A program made the translations under genes and the position numbers. A stretch of DNA of 5,781 nucleotides from Fibrobacterota bacterium. GTDB taxonomy: Bacteria > Fibrobacterota > Chitinivibrionia > Chitinivibrionales > JANQEN01. The stretch is from the NCBI GenBank assembly GCA_030619215.1, contig JAUXBV010000258.1, positions 1-5,781 of the forward strand, written 5' to 3'. The stretch's first letter is position 1, and every line of letters starts with the position of its first letter. Of this stretch, positions 1 to 5,781 are shown piece after piece. The notes beneath the pieces are model-generated. The model made no database searches and was not told the origin of the DNA. It worked only from the letters and a program-made list of their open reading frames with translations.

Positions 1-92
1 ATACATTTAGAATAAAATGATTTCAAAATCTTTTCAACTATATTTTTTTATATTTTCCAAATTCATTTAAACACAGAAAATAGAAAGCTCAC

Positions 93-117
93 AATCTTTC
101 ATAAAAAGATTTTTTTT
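93..117 (+). terminator. Weak intrinsic-terminator-like hairpin
   Basis: Seven-base arms AATCTTT (93-99) and AAAGATT (105-111) are perfectly complementary around a five-base loop. They run directly into six further T residues (112-117). This is the layout of a Rho-independent terminator reading left to right, and it would end a transcript from a gene lying left of the window. The stem has only one G-C pair, so it would be weak, and such hairpins arise by chance in DNA this AT-rich. Confidence 0.3.
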
Positions 118-329
118 GCCTTCCTATTTGTGAAATTGCTTGTTAACTTTTACCACTCCCTCACAGGTAATCAATAATCGATTGTATGAGTGTCTAAAGC
201 GCAAATCAGGGATTCTTCATCAATAACCAGCGAAAATATATGTTCACTTATTGAGCAGATATTAAAGGATAAATTTGGGTTCTTTGAATAATAACAACAT
301 AAAATTTCAATATAGAACAAAAGGATTGT

Positions 330-570
330 ATGGATGAAGCCAGCACTACGCTACGGTTATACTATTATCCTTTTCGTTAACAAGAAGATAACTCCATACC
401 TCATAAAAAATCCCTCATTGTTTGCATTATATTATTAATCACCTTATCATTCTCCATTCCCGCTCAACAATTGACACAGCCCGGCCTGAAAGATCACCAG
501 GTATCAAGTTTGGTAATTTCAGAATAACGTAATGGTTGCAGGGACTGGCAAGGGATTCTTTGCAAAATAG
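330..570 (+). pseudogene. Decayed remnant of an exported beta-propeller-like protein
   Basis: From 396 to 524 one frame reads like the start of a secreted protein. It has a basic n-region (PHKKS), a hydrophobic core (LIVCIILLITLSF), a signal-peptidase-like SIPA-QQ site, then LKDHQVSSLVIS and a stop at 525-527. Immediately after, one frame over (526-567), comes NVMVAGTGKGFFAK, ending at a stop at 568-570. VSSL.I followed by N(V/I).(V/Y)AGT..G.F is the typical repeat of BNR/sortilin-like beta-propeller proteins. The reading therefore appears to be one repeat split by a frameshift. The start is also lost: either ATA at 396 replaces ATG, or the original start was ATG 330 (AAGGA at 321-325, four-base gap), whose frame is the same but is closed by a stop at 378-380. 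Nothing of the rest of such a protein is recognisable downstream, so it is heavily truncated. The signal peptide is convincing; the propeller assignment rests on one short repeat. Confidence 0.4.
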
Positions 571-783
571 AAAAACCCCGACTTGCATCCGTAAAGAAAC
601 AGATTGTTACTATCTACCATATAAACCCAATCCCAGACCACACGGCTTGATTCTTATCTAACCTACACTATCTGGCAATACATCCATAAAATAAGCTATG
701 AAAATAAATTTGTTTATAACTTATCATATTACAATGTCTTACATTACACATATACATTTTATTGGACATAAATAGTTATTATA

Positions 784-812
784 TTGACATTTTTATGGAC
801 ATATTATATACT
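784..812 (+). promoter_or_regulatory. Sigma-70-type promoter for the DUF4143 ATPase gene
   Basis: A perfect -35 hexamer TTGACA (784-789) is followed, after an ideal 17-base spacer, by TATACT (807-812), which matches five of six positions of the -10 consensus. Transcription would start near 818-820 and give a leader of roughly 54 bases before the ATG at 873. The promoter is embedded in repeated GACAT motifs and is directly followed by a perfect palindrome, so it is probably controlled rather than constitutive. Confidence 0.7.
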
Positions 813-819
813 AATTATG

Positions 820-842
820 ACATTTTATCTTAGATAAAATGT
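820..842. promoter_or_regulatory. Perfect odd-centred palindrome at the transcription start (operator or 5'-UTR hairpin)
   Basis: Arms ACATTTTATCT (820-830) and AGATAAAATGT (832-842) are exact reverse complements around the single central base T831. The 23-base site begins at the predicted transcription start of the ATPase gene, the classic place for a repressor operator. In RNA the same sequence would fold into a short A-U-rich stem with a small loop at the very 5' end of the message. A looser outer inverted pair, AATTATGACAT (813-823) against ATGTCATTTAATT (850-862), surrounds it with a two-base indel. The symmetry is seen; the regulator, if any, is unknown. Confidence 0.55.
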
Positions 843-862
843 ACGTGCCATGTCATTTAATT

Positions 863-866
863 GGAG
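863..866 (+). promoter_or_regulatory. Shine-Dalgarno site that fixes the ATPase start at 873
   Basis: GGAG at 863-866 stands six bases before the ATG at 873-875, an ideal spacing. The open frame extends upstream to a TTG at 861, but that codon overlaps this site and has no ribosome-binding sequence of its own. ATG 873 is therefore the better start. Confidence 0.8.
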
Positions 867-872
867 ATAACA

Positions 873-2186
873 ATGGAACGTAGCCTATATCAAAACCTAC
901 TGCAATGGAAACAGCAACCTGAAAGGAAACCGCTTCTTCTTCAAGGGACGAGGCAGGTTGGGAAAACCTTTTTATTGAAAGCATTTGGTAATAATGAATA
1001 TAAAGATTGCGCCTATTTCAATTTTGAGGAGACACCTAAACTTAGTTCTCTTTTCGAATCTACCCTCAATACAGATGTTCTCATTGAGTCTTTAAGTGCT
1101 TTTTGGGGAAGAAAAATTAAACCAGGCGCTACACTTATCTTCATGGATGAGATACAGGCATTCCCACGCGCACTAACAAGTCTGAAATATTTTCATGAGC
1201 AAGCGCCACAGTATCATGTCGCTGCGGCAGGTTCATTACTTGGCGTAAGCGTCGGAAAAACATCAAGTTTCCCGGTTGGTAAAGTCAGTTTTATGACATT
1301 GTACCCGATGAGTTTTTTCGAATATCTCACAGCACTGAACGAACACCTGTTAGTGAAATTGATTCTGAAAGCCGAAAAATGGCAGCCTTTACCTGACCTG
1401 ATACATGAAAAACTTCTCAGATTATTTAAATTCTATTTATACCTTGGCGGTATGCCCGAGGTTATCAAGCAATATATTACAAACCATGATATTGAAGAGG
1501 TCCGTACTATTCAAAAAGAAATTCTGAAAGCGTATGAAAGGGACTTTTCAAAATATACAACAGCAAGTGAAGCTATACGAATCTCGGAAATCTGGCGGTC
1601 AATTCCATCACAACTTGCCAGAGAGAATAAAAAATTTAAATATTCGGATGTAACAAAGGGCGGCCGAACCTCACGTTTTGAATCGGCAATAGAATGGCTG
1701 CGAAATACAGGCTTGATTTATACTGCCAACTATATTAAAACCGCAAAACTCCCTCTTGACGGGTATGCGGATATGGGAAAGTTTAAAGTATACCTCTTTG
1801 ATACCGGCCTTTTAGCAGCAAAACTAGACCTCCCATCTCAGGTTATTATTGAAAATAGTAAACTGTTTTCAGAATACAATGGCGCGTTTATTGAAAATCA
1901 TGTTGCGACGGAGTTGGTCCGAAGCGGCTTTGAGAATCTATTCTACTGGTCTAGTAACAGTCAGGCTGAAGTCGATTTTGTACTGGCTAAAAATAAAGAT
2001 ATCTTTCCAATCGAAGTTAAAAGCGGCTATAGCCGAAAAACGAAAAGCCTGAAAATATTTGCTGACAAGTTTAACCCTTCATTCCGGTATCGCTTCTCTC
2101 CCCGAAATATTACCCTGGATAATAATTTTATTAATATTCCGCTCTATGCGGTACCGCTATTATACAAAGAACAGGACATCCCATAG
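873..2186 (+). CDS. AAA+ family ATPase with C-terminal DUF4143 domain
   Basis: The 437-residue protein has the usual length and two-part layout of the AAA_14/DUF4143 family. The N-terminal ATPase domain starts with the typical RSLYQNLLQWK lead-in. It shows a Walker A motif GTRQVGKT (25-32), a Walker B strand LIFMDEIQ (88-95; acidic pair D92-E93) and a sensor-1-like AAAGSLLG (117-124). The family signature YLGGMPEVI lies at 190-198. A helical middle part leads to the DUF4143 region. Near the C terminus, E341 (FIENH), E366-V-D368 and E381-V-K383 follow the order of a PD-(D/E)XK nuclease-like fold, which is known for this domain. No signal peptide or membrane segment is seen, so it should be cytoplasmic. 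The biological role of the family is unsettled; its members are common stand-alone accessory genes with patchy distribution. All ATPase motifs are intact and the frame is unbroken, so it is probably functional. The gene stands alone with its own promoter and a possible operator, and converges on the SGNH gene 90 bases away. No clear hairpin terminator lies between them. Confidence 0.92.
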   Translation: MERSLYQNLLQWKQQPERKPLLLQGTRQVGKTFLLKAFGNNEYKDCAYFNFEETPKLSSLFESTLNTDVLIESLSAFWGRKIKPGATLIFMDEIQAFPRALTSLKYFHEQAPQYHVAAAGSLLGVSVGKTSSFPVGKVSFMTLYPMSFFEYLTALNEHLLVKLILKAEKWQPLPDLIHEKLLRLFKFYLYLGGMPEVIKQYITNHDIEEVRTIQKEILKAYERDFSKYTTASEAIRISEIWRSIPSQLARENKKFKYSDVTKGGRTSRFESAIEWLRNTGLIYTANYIKTAKLPLDGYADMGKFKVYLFDTGLLAAKLDLPSQVIIENSKLFSEYNGAFIENHVATELVRSGFENLFYWSSNSQAEVDFVLAKNKDIFPIEVKSGYSRKTKSLKIFADKFNPSFRYRFSPRNITLDNNFINIPLYAVPLLYKEQDIP

Positions 2187-2276
2187 GATATAGAAAATAT
2201 AGTGTTAATAATTCTAATAGCCATCATTCGACAGTAATAAGAAAGAAAACAATAATCCTGGGGCACAATATCTTAA

Positions 2277-3641
2277 TCACTTATTTGAATAATTTGAAAT
2301 AAGCGAATCCAAATCAGGGTAATCTACTCTATTCGTATCTTCAGGTGGTAGTCCAACCGTTTTCAGCATCTTTTTAACAAATTTTTTTTTCTCATCCTCG
2401 GTTAGTTGTTTGCGATTCGGATCAGCGCCTTGCCTGTTCAGCTTATGGCCATTTGGGGGAACGGGATTTGGATTCGCCTGGCCATATATACTTTGTATCC
2501 TCTTTTTGAATTCAATATGGGTAAATAAATAATCGGCAATCATCTTATGTGCAACTTCGTTTGGATGATGATCGATCGGGTGTACCCAGAACCGGCTGCA
2601 TTTTTTTCCTTTGAACAGAGGGAGAAGGTCAATAACCGCAAAGCCCTCTTTTCTGCCGATATCAGTCACAAGGTTGTGGACTGCAAGATAGGGGTAATCC
2701 TTTTCCAGCTTCAAAAATGAAGGAATTATTATTACCACAAACAGGGAGCCTTTTGCCTTTATAGCTTCGAACAGCTGATGAAAATGGGCTCTGCAGAGTG
2801 CGGACGGCGATTGGCCGTCTATCTCTTTGTTTAGGTCTCCCACTGTTATCTGCATCATTTTTTGTTCCCTGAATTTGCCCGCAATTCTTTTTTTAGCAAG
2901 CACATACAGTTTGAATTTTGAAAGAATTGCCCTCATGCCAACAGGCTTCTCAAACATCTTCAGATATTCACCTGTTATTATCTTCTTTTCCTGTTCCTGT
3001 ATTTTATTCAAAAGGATATCGCACGGGTTGAAGGCAACTATAACCAAATCCGGGGCAACGAGTGTTTTATGCATATCCCACACAATATATTCAGTGTATG
3101 TATTTAAGCCCGGCTGCGATAAATTGATTACCTGCGAAGTGAGATGGGGAAAGGCTTGATTAAGTTTTGATTCCAACAGGGAGCTGTACGAGTCTTTCAG
3201 GTATACACCTTCTCCAAAAGAGAACGAGTCACCCAATAAAACGATTTGCCGTCGATTCTTTTTTTTAACGCCATCACCGGGGAAAATATCCCTGCCGCGA
3301 AATCCAAAATTGTTATTTCGGTACGATATTCGGTTTTTCTCGTTAAAATAGCCCCGCCAGTTGCTTGGATATTCATGGGCAAAGAAGAGGTTGGGCATAA
3401 GCATCACAAATTCGCTTCCGCCGCTCTTTTTATTGATAACTTTACGGGAGTGTTTCTTGGGTTGGCACCAGCTGTATATCTCATTATCTGCAATAAAAAG
3501 ACGCGGTTTATAGGCGGGTAACTCCTCTTTTAAAAACAGCCGGCACACAATCTCTAAAATGAAAAACGAAAAGATAACAGCGCCAAGGAGGAGCAGGATA
3601 CTCTTACCGGATATGGATTTAGGCTTAATTGCTTTTAGCAT
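2277..3641 (-). CDS. Membrane-anchored SGNH/GDSL hydrolase-like protein
   Basis: The 454-residue protein starts with a basic stretch and one hydrophobic segment (about 14-36) ending in EIVCRLF. This is a signal-anchor arrangement common in extracytoplasmic SGNH proteins, so the bulk should face the periplasm. Catalytic blocks visible in order are: LLGDSFSFGEGV (G137, D138, nucleophile S139), the block II glycine in NLSQPGLNTYTE (G178), a block III-like strand LVIVAFNPCDIL (199-210), and block V D357-H-H359-P-N with H359 as the likely catalytic histidine. Block III usually reads G-N-D; here it is N-P-C-D, so the oxyanion-hole asparagine is displaced or replaced by C207. After about residue 385 the fold appears to end in a Pro/Asn-rich linker and a charged tail (TEDEKKKFVKKMLKTVG) of unknown role. 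Known relatives act as esterases or O-acyl-transfer enzymes on polysaccharides, cell wall or lipids; the substrate cannot be read here. It begins 39 bases after the adenylate cyclase gene and has its own good ribosome-binding site, so the two are probably one operon. ATG 3641 fits both that site and the membrane anchor. Confidence 0.85.
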   Translation of the reverse strand: MLKAIKPKSISGKSILLLLGAVIFSFFILEIVCRLFLKEELPAYKPRLFIADNEIYSWCQPKKHSRKVINKKSGGSEFVMLMPNLFFAHEYPSNWRGYFNEKNRISYRNNNFGFRGRDIFPGDGVKKKNRRQIVLLGDSFSFGEGVYLKDSYSSLLESKLNQAFPHLTSQVINLSQPGLNTYTEYIVWDMHKTLVAPDLVIVAFNPCDILLNKIQEQEKKIITGEYLKMFEKPVGMRAILSKFKLYVLAKKRIAGKFREQKMMQITVGDLNKEIDGQSPSALCRAHFHQLFEAIKAKGSLFVVIIIPSFLKLEKDYPYLAVHNLVTDIGRKEGFAVIDLLPLFKGKKCSRFWVHPIDHHPNEVAHKMIADYLFTHIEFKKRIQSIYGQANPNPVPPNGHKLNRQGADPNRKQLTEDEKKKFVKKMLKTVGLPPEDTNRVDYPDLDSLISNYSNK

Positions 3642-3645
3642 TTTA

Positions 3646-3650
3646 TCCCT
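3646..3650 (-). promoter_or_regulatory. Shine-Dalgarno site of the SGNH gene
   Basis: Read on the minus strand, AGGGA precedes the ATG at 3641 by four bases. This supports that start and independent translation within the operon. Just upstream, GCGG and CCGC (3665-3668 and 3651-3654) could pair across a ten-base A-rich loop in the 39-base gap, a small and possibly accidental hairpin. Confidence 0.65.
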
Positions 3651-3680
3651 GCGGTCTCTTTTTTCCGCTCTTAATGAACA

Positions 3681-5630
3681 TCAACGCCCGGCCTCTTCAA
3701 TATACTCCTTAATAAAATGAGATACAATACCACTCACTCTTCTGGTAGAGGTGGTATTGCCTTTAAAAATATGGACAGCCCAGGTAAGGTTCGTTACCTG
3801 TTGCACACCGATGGCTTTCTCAAAAACATCTTTTATCAGCCAGTACTCCCAGTTCTTTCCCTTGTAAATGTTGTAGAACATCTCTCCGATGTTGTTTTTA
3901 TAAAAGACGACCAGGGAATCGACGCTGCTGTTGAAGTCCGGATCCTCCCAGTTGGGCATAACATATAAATGCGTAATATAGAGCTTGTCCAGTAAGTCCT
4001 TTATTTTCAGCTTGTCGGCTTCATCAGAAGGAAAGAAGTTATTGCAGGTATTGATGAGGTTGATAATTTCTGTTGATGTAAGGCTTGACTTTTTTGAAAC
4101 CTTAACCTTCTCTTTTCCTTTATAAAACCCATTCATACTGCACCAGGCACAGGCAACAACCGGATTATACACACGCCTTAAAATTTGCGGATAATCACTT
4201 TTCGCACCCTTGATCCATATTTCAACCTGCCAGTCTCTGCTCTTCTTTGCTGTGCCCACGTTGTCTATTTCAATTAGCGAGACATCCTTTGCCATAAAGA
4301 GAGAATATTCATAGGGGATCTTTCTTTCCCTGGGCTCCAATATGCTCTTGAGCTTTTTTCCGATAATTGTCAGGTCGCGATCTGATATGACGGCTTTTGA
4401 GTCTTTAGTTCTTTCACGTATTCCGTTATAGGTGTCAACGAGAAATCCGATAACCCTTTTCTTCAGGGCTTCCCTTTTTGCAAAGTCCCAGTCCCTGAAA
4501 TTGGCAAAGTCATCAATCTGCCTCCTCTTCCACCCCCACCTTTCACCGATATGATAAAAAAGCTGTGTTCTTGCTTTATCCTCCATCTGGGCATCTTCAA
4601 ATGAGAGAAGGTTTCTTATCAGGAAGCACTCCTCTATTATCTTTCTTATTGATACCTGGTTCTGCCCGGTATAGAAGGTGCGCAGCGATTCAATCATAAA
4701 AAGAAATGAGTCGGACATCCCGGGCGACTGTGATGTAAAGACCTCATTTTTATATTCTTCACACAGGGGTATGGCTTTATCTCCCGCTGCAGAGTACTTG
4801 TCAAGTACTGCCATTTTCATCACGGATTTGAACGGGTTATGGAGGCCCTTGAAAAGCTGCCATAAGGCTGCACCGAAATATTCGCCTCTGTTAATATGGT
4901 GTACGTTTCCAAGGTCAATAAAAGAATAGTATGAAAAAGAGGAGTCCGCACAAAGCATGTCAATTTTTTTATTATAGACGGTATCGCTGATACCGGGAGG
5001 CATAAGCCAGTAAAACGGCATTTTTCCCTGCACTATTATCGCAGTCCGGTAAAACTCGTCCTTCAAAAGCTTACCCAGGGTGGAGCCGCAGGACTCTTCG
5101 CTCAGGGTGCCGTAATCCTCGCGCCGTATTTTATTCAAATCAGCGATAAAAAAATGTGTTTCCAGCCTCGCAGTCTCGTATGTCCACTTCTCAATATTCC
5201 TAAACCGCTCTTCAAGGGAGAACAGGTCCACATCACCTGATGTTGCGTCAACACCTACCCAGAAATCCATGTCACTCTCTTTTGTAAATGCCACGGTGCC
5301 GATGGATCCCATTAACGCAAGAAAGGAGATGGGAAGCTTGCGTTTTGCTTCCGGTTGTATTGTAAAATTGGGAAAATATCTTTTAATGAAAGCTTTTAAT
5401 TCGGGGGTATAGGAAAAGTTTGAAATACCGGCAAGCGGGCATCCGTCAAATTCTTTACCCGAAGGATCAGGATCTTCTTCATGCAGCAAAAACGGGATCA
5501 GCTCAAACACCTCCCGCTTCTTTTCCGGGATATAACTGCTTAGATAGTCAATCTTGCTTTTATTGTAACGAGTGTATAATGTGCTATATTTATCAAGCTT
5601 TCTTATTGTGGTTTTTTTGTCGAATAGCAT
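3681..5630 (-). CDS. cyaA: Class I adenylate cyclase (CyaA type), short form
   Basis: This 649-residue cytoplasmic protein should convert ATP to cyclic AMP and pyrophosphate. I recognise similarity to Escherichia coli CyaA from memory along almost its whole length. The nucleotidyltransferase-type active site is at 107-125: MGS (G108, S109) then SDMDFWV with metal-binding D120 and D122. A likely third acid is D164 in FFIAD. Strongly conserved blocks follow: CGST (181-184), LKDEFYRTA (189-197), EYFGAALWQLFKG (250-262) with NPFKSVMK, and ERWGWKR (363-369). Further on are a DRDLTIIGKKL block (417-427) and NPVVACAWCSMNGFY (489-503). The final part (about 550-649) resembles the middle of the E. coli protein, so about 170 residues of the E. 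coli C-terminal region, tied to glucose/PTS control, appear to be absent. The catalytic part is complete and the frame is unbroken. ATG 5630 is the only reasonable start, because a stop lies 15-17 bases upstream. Yet no Shine-Dalgarno sequence is visible before it. It is the first gene of the probable operon with the SGNH gene. The family call is firm; activity and regulation are inferred. Confidence 0.92.
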   Translation of the reverse strand: MLFDKKTTIRKLDKYSTLYTRYNKSKIDYLSSYIPEKKREVFELIPFLLHEEDPDPSGKEFDGCPLAGISNFSYTPELKAFIKRYFPNFTIQPEAKRKLPISFLALMGSIGTVAFTKESDMDFWVGVDATSGDVDLFSLEERFRNIEKWTYETARLETHFFIADLNKIRREDYGTLSEESCGSTLGKLLKDEFYRTAIIVQGKMPFYWLMPPGISDTVYNKKIDMLCADSSFSYYSFIDLGNVHHINRGEYFGAALWQLFKGLHNPFKSVMKMAVLDKYSAAGDKAIPLCEEYKNEVFTSQSPGMSDSFLFMIESLRTFYTGQNQVSIRKIIEECFLIRNLLSFEDAQMEDKARTQLFYHIGERWGWKRRQIDDFANFRDWDFAKREALKKRVIGFLVDTYNGIRERTKDSKAVISDRDLTIIGKKLKSILEPRERKIPYEYSLFMAKDVSLIEIDNVGTAKKSRDWQVEIWIKGAKSDYPQILRRVYNPVVACAWCSMNGFYKGKEKVKVSKKSSLTSTEIINLINTCNNFFPSDEADKLKIKDLLDKLYITHLYVMPNWEDPDFNSSVDSLVVFYKNNIGEMFYNIYKGKNWEYWLIKDVFEKAIGVQQVTNLTWAVHIFKGNTTSTRRVSGIVSHFIKEYIEEAGR

Positions 5631-5781
5631 AGCTATGTAATCGATTTAATATTTTTTGTTCTTTTCAATTCTTACTTATAGTACTTACGATTCATATTAA
5701 TAATTGTATAATGAAATTTCAGAAAACTCACGTAGATAAAAAATATTAACATCTTTTAGTTACACATCACCCTTACAATAG
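5631..5781. other. AT-rich upstream region of the adenylate cyclase gene
   Basis: No gene is visible in these 151 bases. The promoter for the cyclase operon should lie here, but I see no strong match. The best minus-strand candidate is TATAAG (complement of 5675-5680), with a poor -35 (TTATTA, complement of 5698-5703) at 17 bases. There is no convincing cAMP-receptor-protein site of the TGTGA-N6-TCACA form. A ten-base perfect palindrome CATAGCTATG (5628-5637) overlaps the start codon. Confidence 0.4.

Larger units (their letters stand above)
734..854. repeat. Six GACAT motifs in the ATPase promoter region
   Basis: GACAT occurs on the plus strand at 765-769, 786-790, 798-802 and 819-823. It occurs on the minus strand (as ATGTC) at 734-738 and 850-854. 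Successive start-to-start distances are 31, 21, 12, 21 and 31 bases, a symmetrical series. Copies overlap the -35 box (786-790), lie in the spacer (798-802) and sit at the expected transcription start (819-823). This is what an operator array for a DNA-binding regulator could look like. The core is only five bases and its flanks are just loosely conserved (mostly T/A-rich), so a functional role is an inference. Confidence 0.45.
1..872. other. AT-rich gene-free leader region
   Basis: No intact gene is visible on either strand; all frames are broken by frequent stops. The stretch is much richer in A and T than the coding regions that follow. It contains three things described separately: a weak terminator-like hairpin near 93-117, a decayed exported-protein remnant at about 330-570, and a repeat-rich promoter region at 734-866. 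Between 571 and 733 I see nothing recognisable apart from A/T-rich sequence. The combination of gene debris and a lone ATPase gene looks like an accessory segment that has been rearranged, but no insertion-sequence ends or target-site duplications are visible. Confidence 0.7.

Noticed and set aside
120..170. TGTGA and TCACA half-sites suggesting a cAMP receptor protein site
   Set aside because: The half-sites (near 128 and 161) are much too far apart for the six-base spacing of a CRP site.
861..872. TTG at 861 as start of the ATPase, giving four extra residues
   Set aside because: The codon overlaps the Shine-Dalgarno sequence that serves ATG 873 and has none of its own.
1..872. CRISPR array, tRNA or insertion-sequence ends in the gene-free leader
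   Set aside because: No regularly spaced long repeats, no cloverleaf-like sequence and no terminal inverted repeats with target duplications were seen.
1849..2052. Open frame of 67 codons inside the ATPase gene
   Set aside because: It lies in another frame of a well-supported gene, and its product resembles no family I know.
2187..2276. Possible bidirectional terminator between the convergent genes
   Set aside because: I looked for a G/C-containing stem followed by a T-run on either strand and found none.
2827..3521. Plus-strand and second minus-frame open readings across the SGNH gene
   Set aside because: They overlap the conserved SGNH coding frame and show no motifs or ribosome-binding sites; they are shadows.
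3717..5632. Plus-strand open readings opposite the cyclase gene (3717-3968, 4678-4929, 5420-5632)
   Set aside because: All are antisense to strongly conserved cyclase sequence, with no independent support.
5711..5749. Tiny plus-strand open frame of 12 codons
   Set aside because: No ribosome-binding site and no recognisable product; expected by chance in AT-rich DNA.

Overview
The window holds three well-supported protein genes, one short decayed gene remnant and a long AT-rich leader. A plus-strand AAA+/DUF4143 ATPase gene (873-2186) converges on a minus-strand pair. The upstream member of that pair is a class I (enterobacterial CyaA-type) adenylate cyclase (5630-3681). The downstream member is a membrane-anchored SGNH-type hydrolase/esterase-like protein (3641-2277).

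Organism: the sequence suggests a Gram-negative-type bacterium of moderate to low GC. A class I cyclase outside its gammaproteobacterial home, an N-terminally anchored SGNH protein and a DUF4143 ATPase together would fit an anaerobic lineage such as anammox-type Planctomycetota or Desulfobacterota. This placement is an inference and is weak; nothing in the window fixes the taxon.

Layout: bases 1-872 are AT-rich and carry no intact gene. They contain a weak terminator-like hairpin (93-117) and a degraded remnant of an exported beta-propeller-like protein (about 330-570). They end in an unusually structured promoter region (734-866): six copies of GACAT, a near-consensus sigma-70 promoter, a perfect 23-base odd-centred palindrome at the expected transcription start, and a good Shine-Dalgarno site. 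The ATPase gene follows. Its end and the end of the minus-strand pair are separated by 90 bases without a clear terminator. The cyclase and the SGNH gene are 39 bases apart and probably cotranscribed. The last 151 bases are the AT-rich upstream region of the cyclase.

How the genes may work together: the cyclase would make cAMP in the cytoplasm, and the SGNH protein would act on an ester or acyl group outside the inner membrane. Their coupling is suggested only by adjacency. The ATPase has its own, apparently regulated, promoter and is probably an independent accessory gene. I see no CRISPR array, tRNA, rRNA, insertion sequence or clear novel multi-gene system. The most noteworthy signal is the control region in front of the ATPase.
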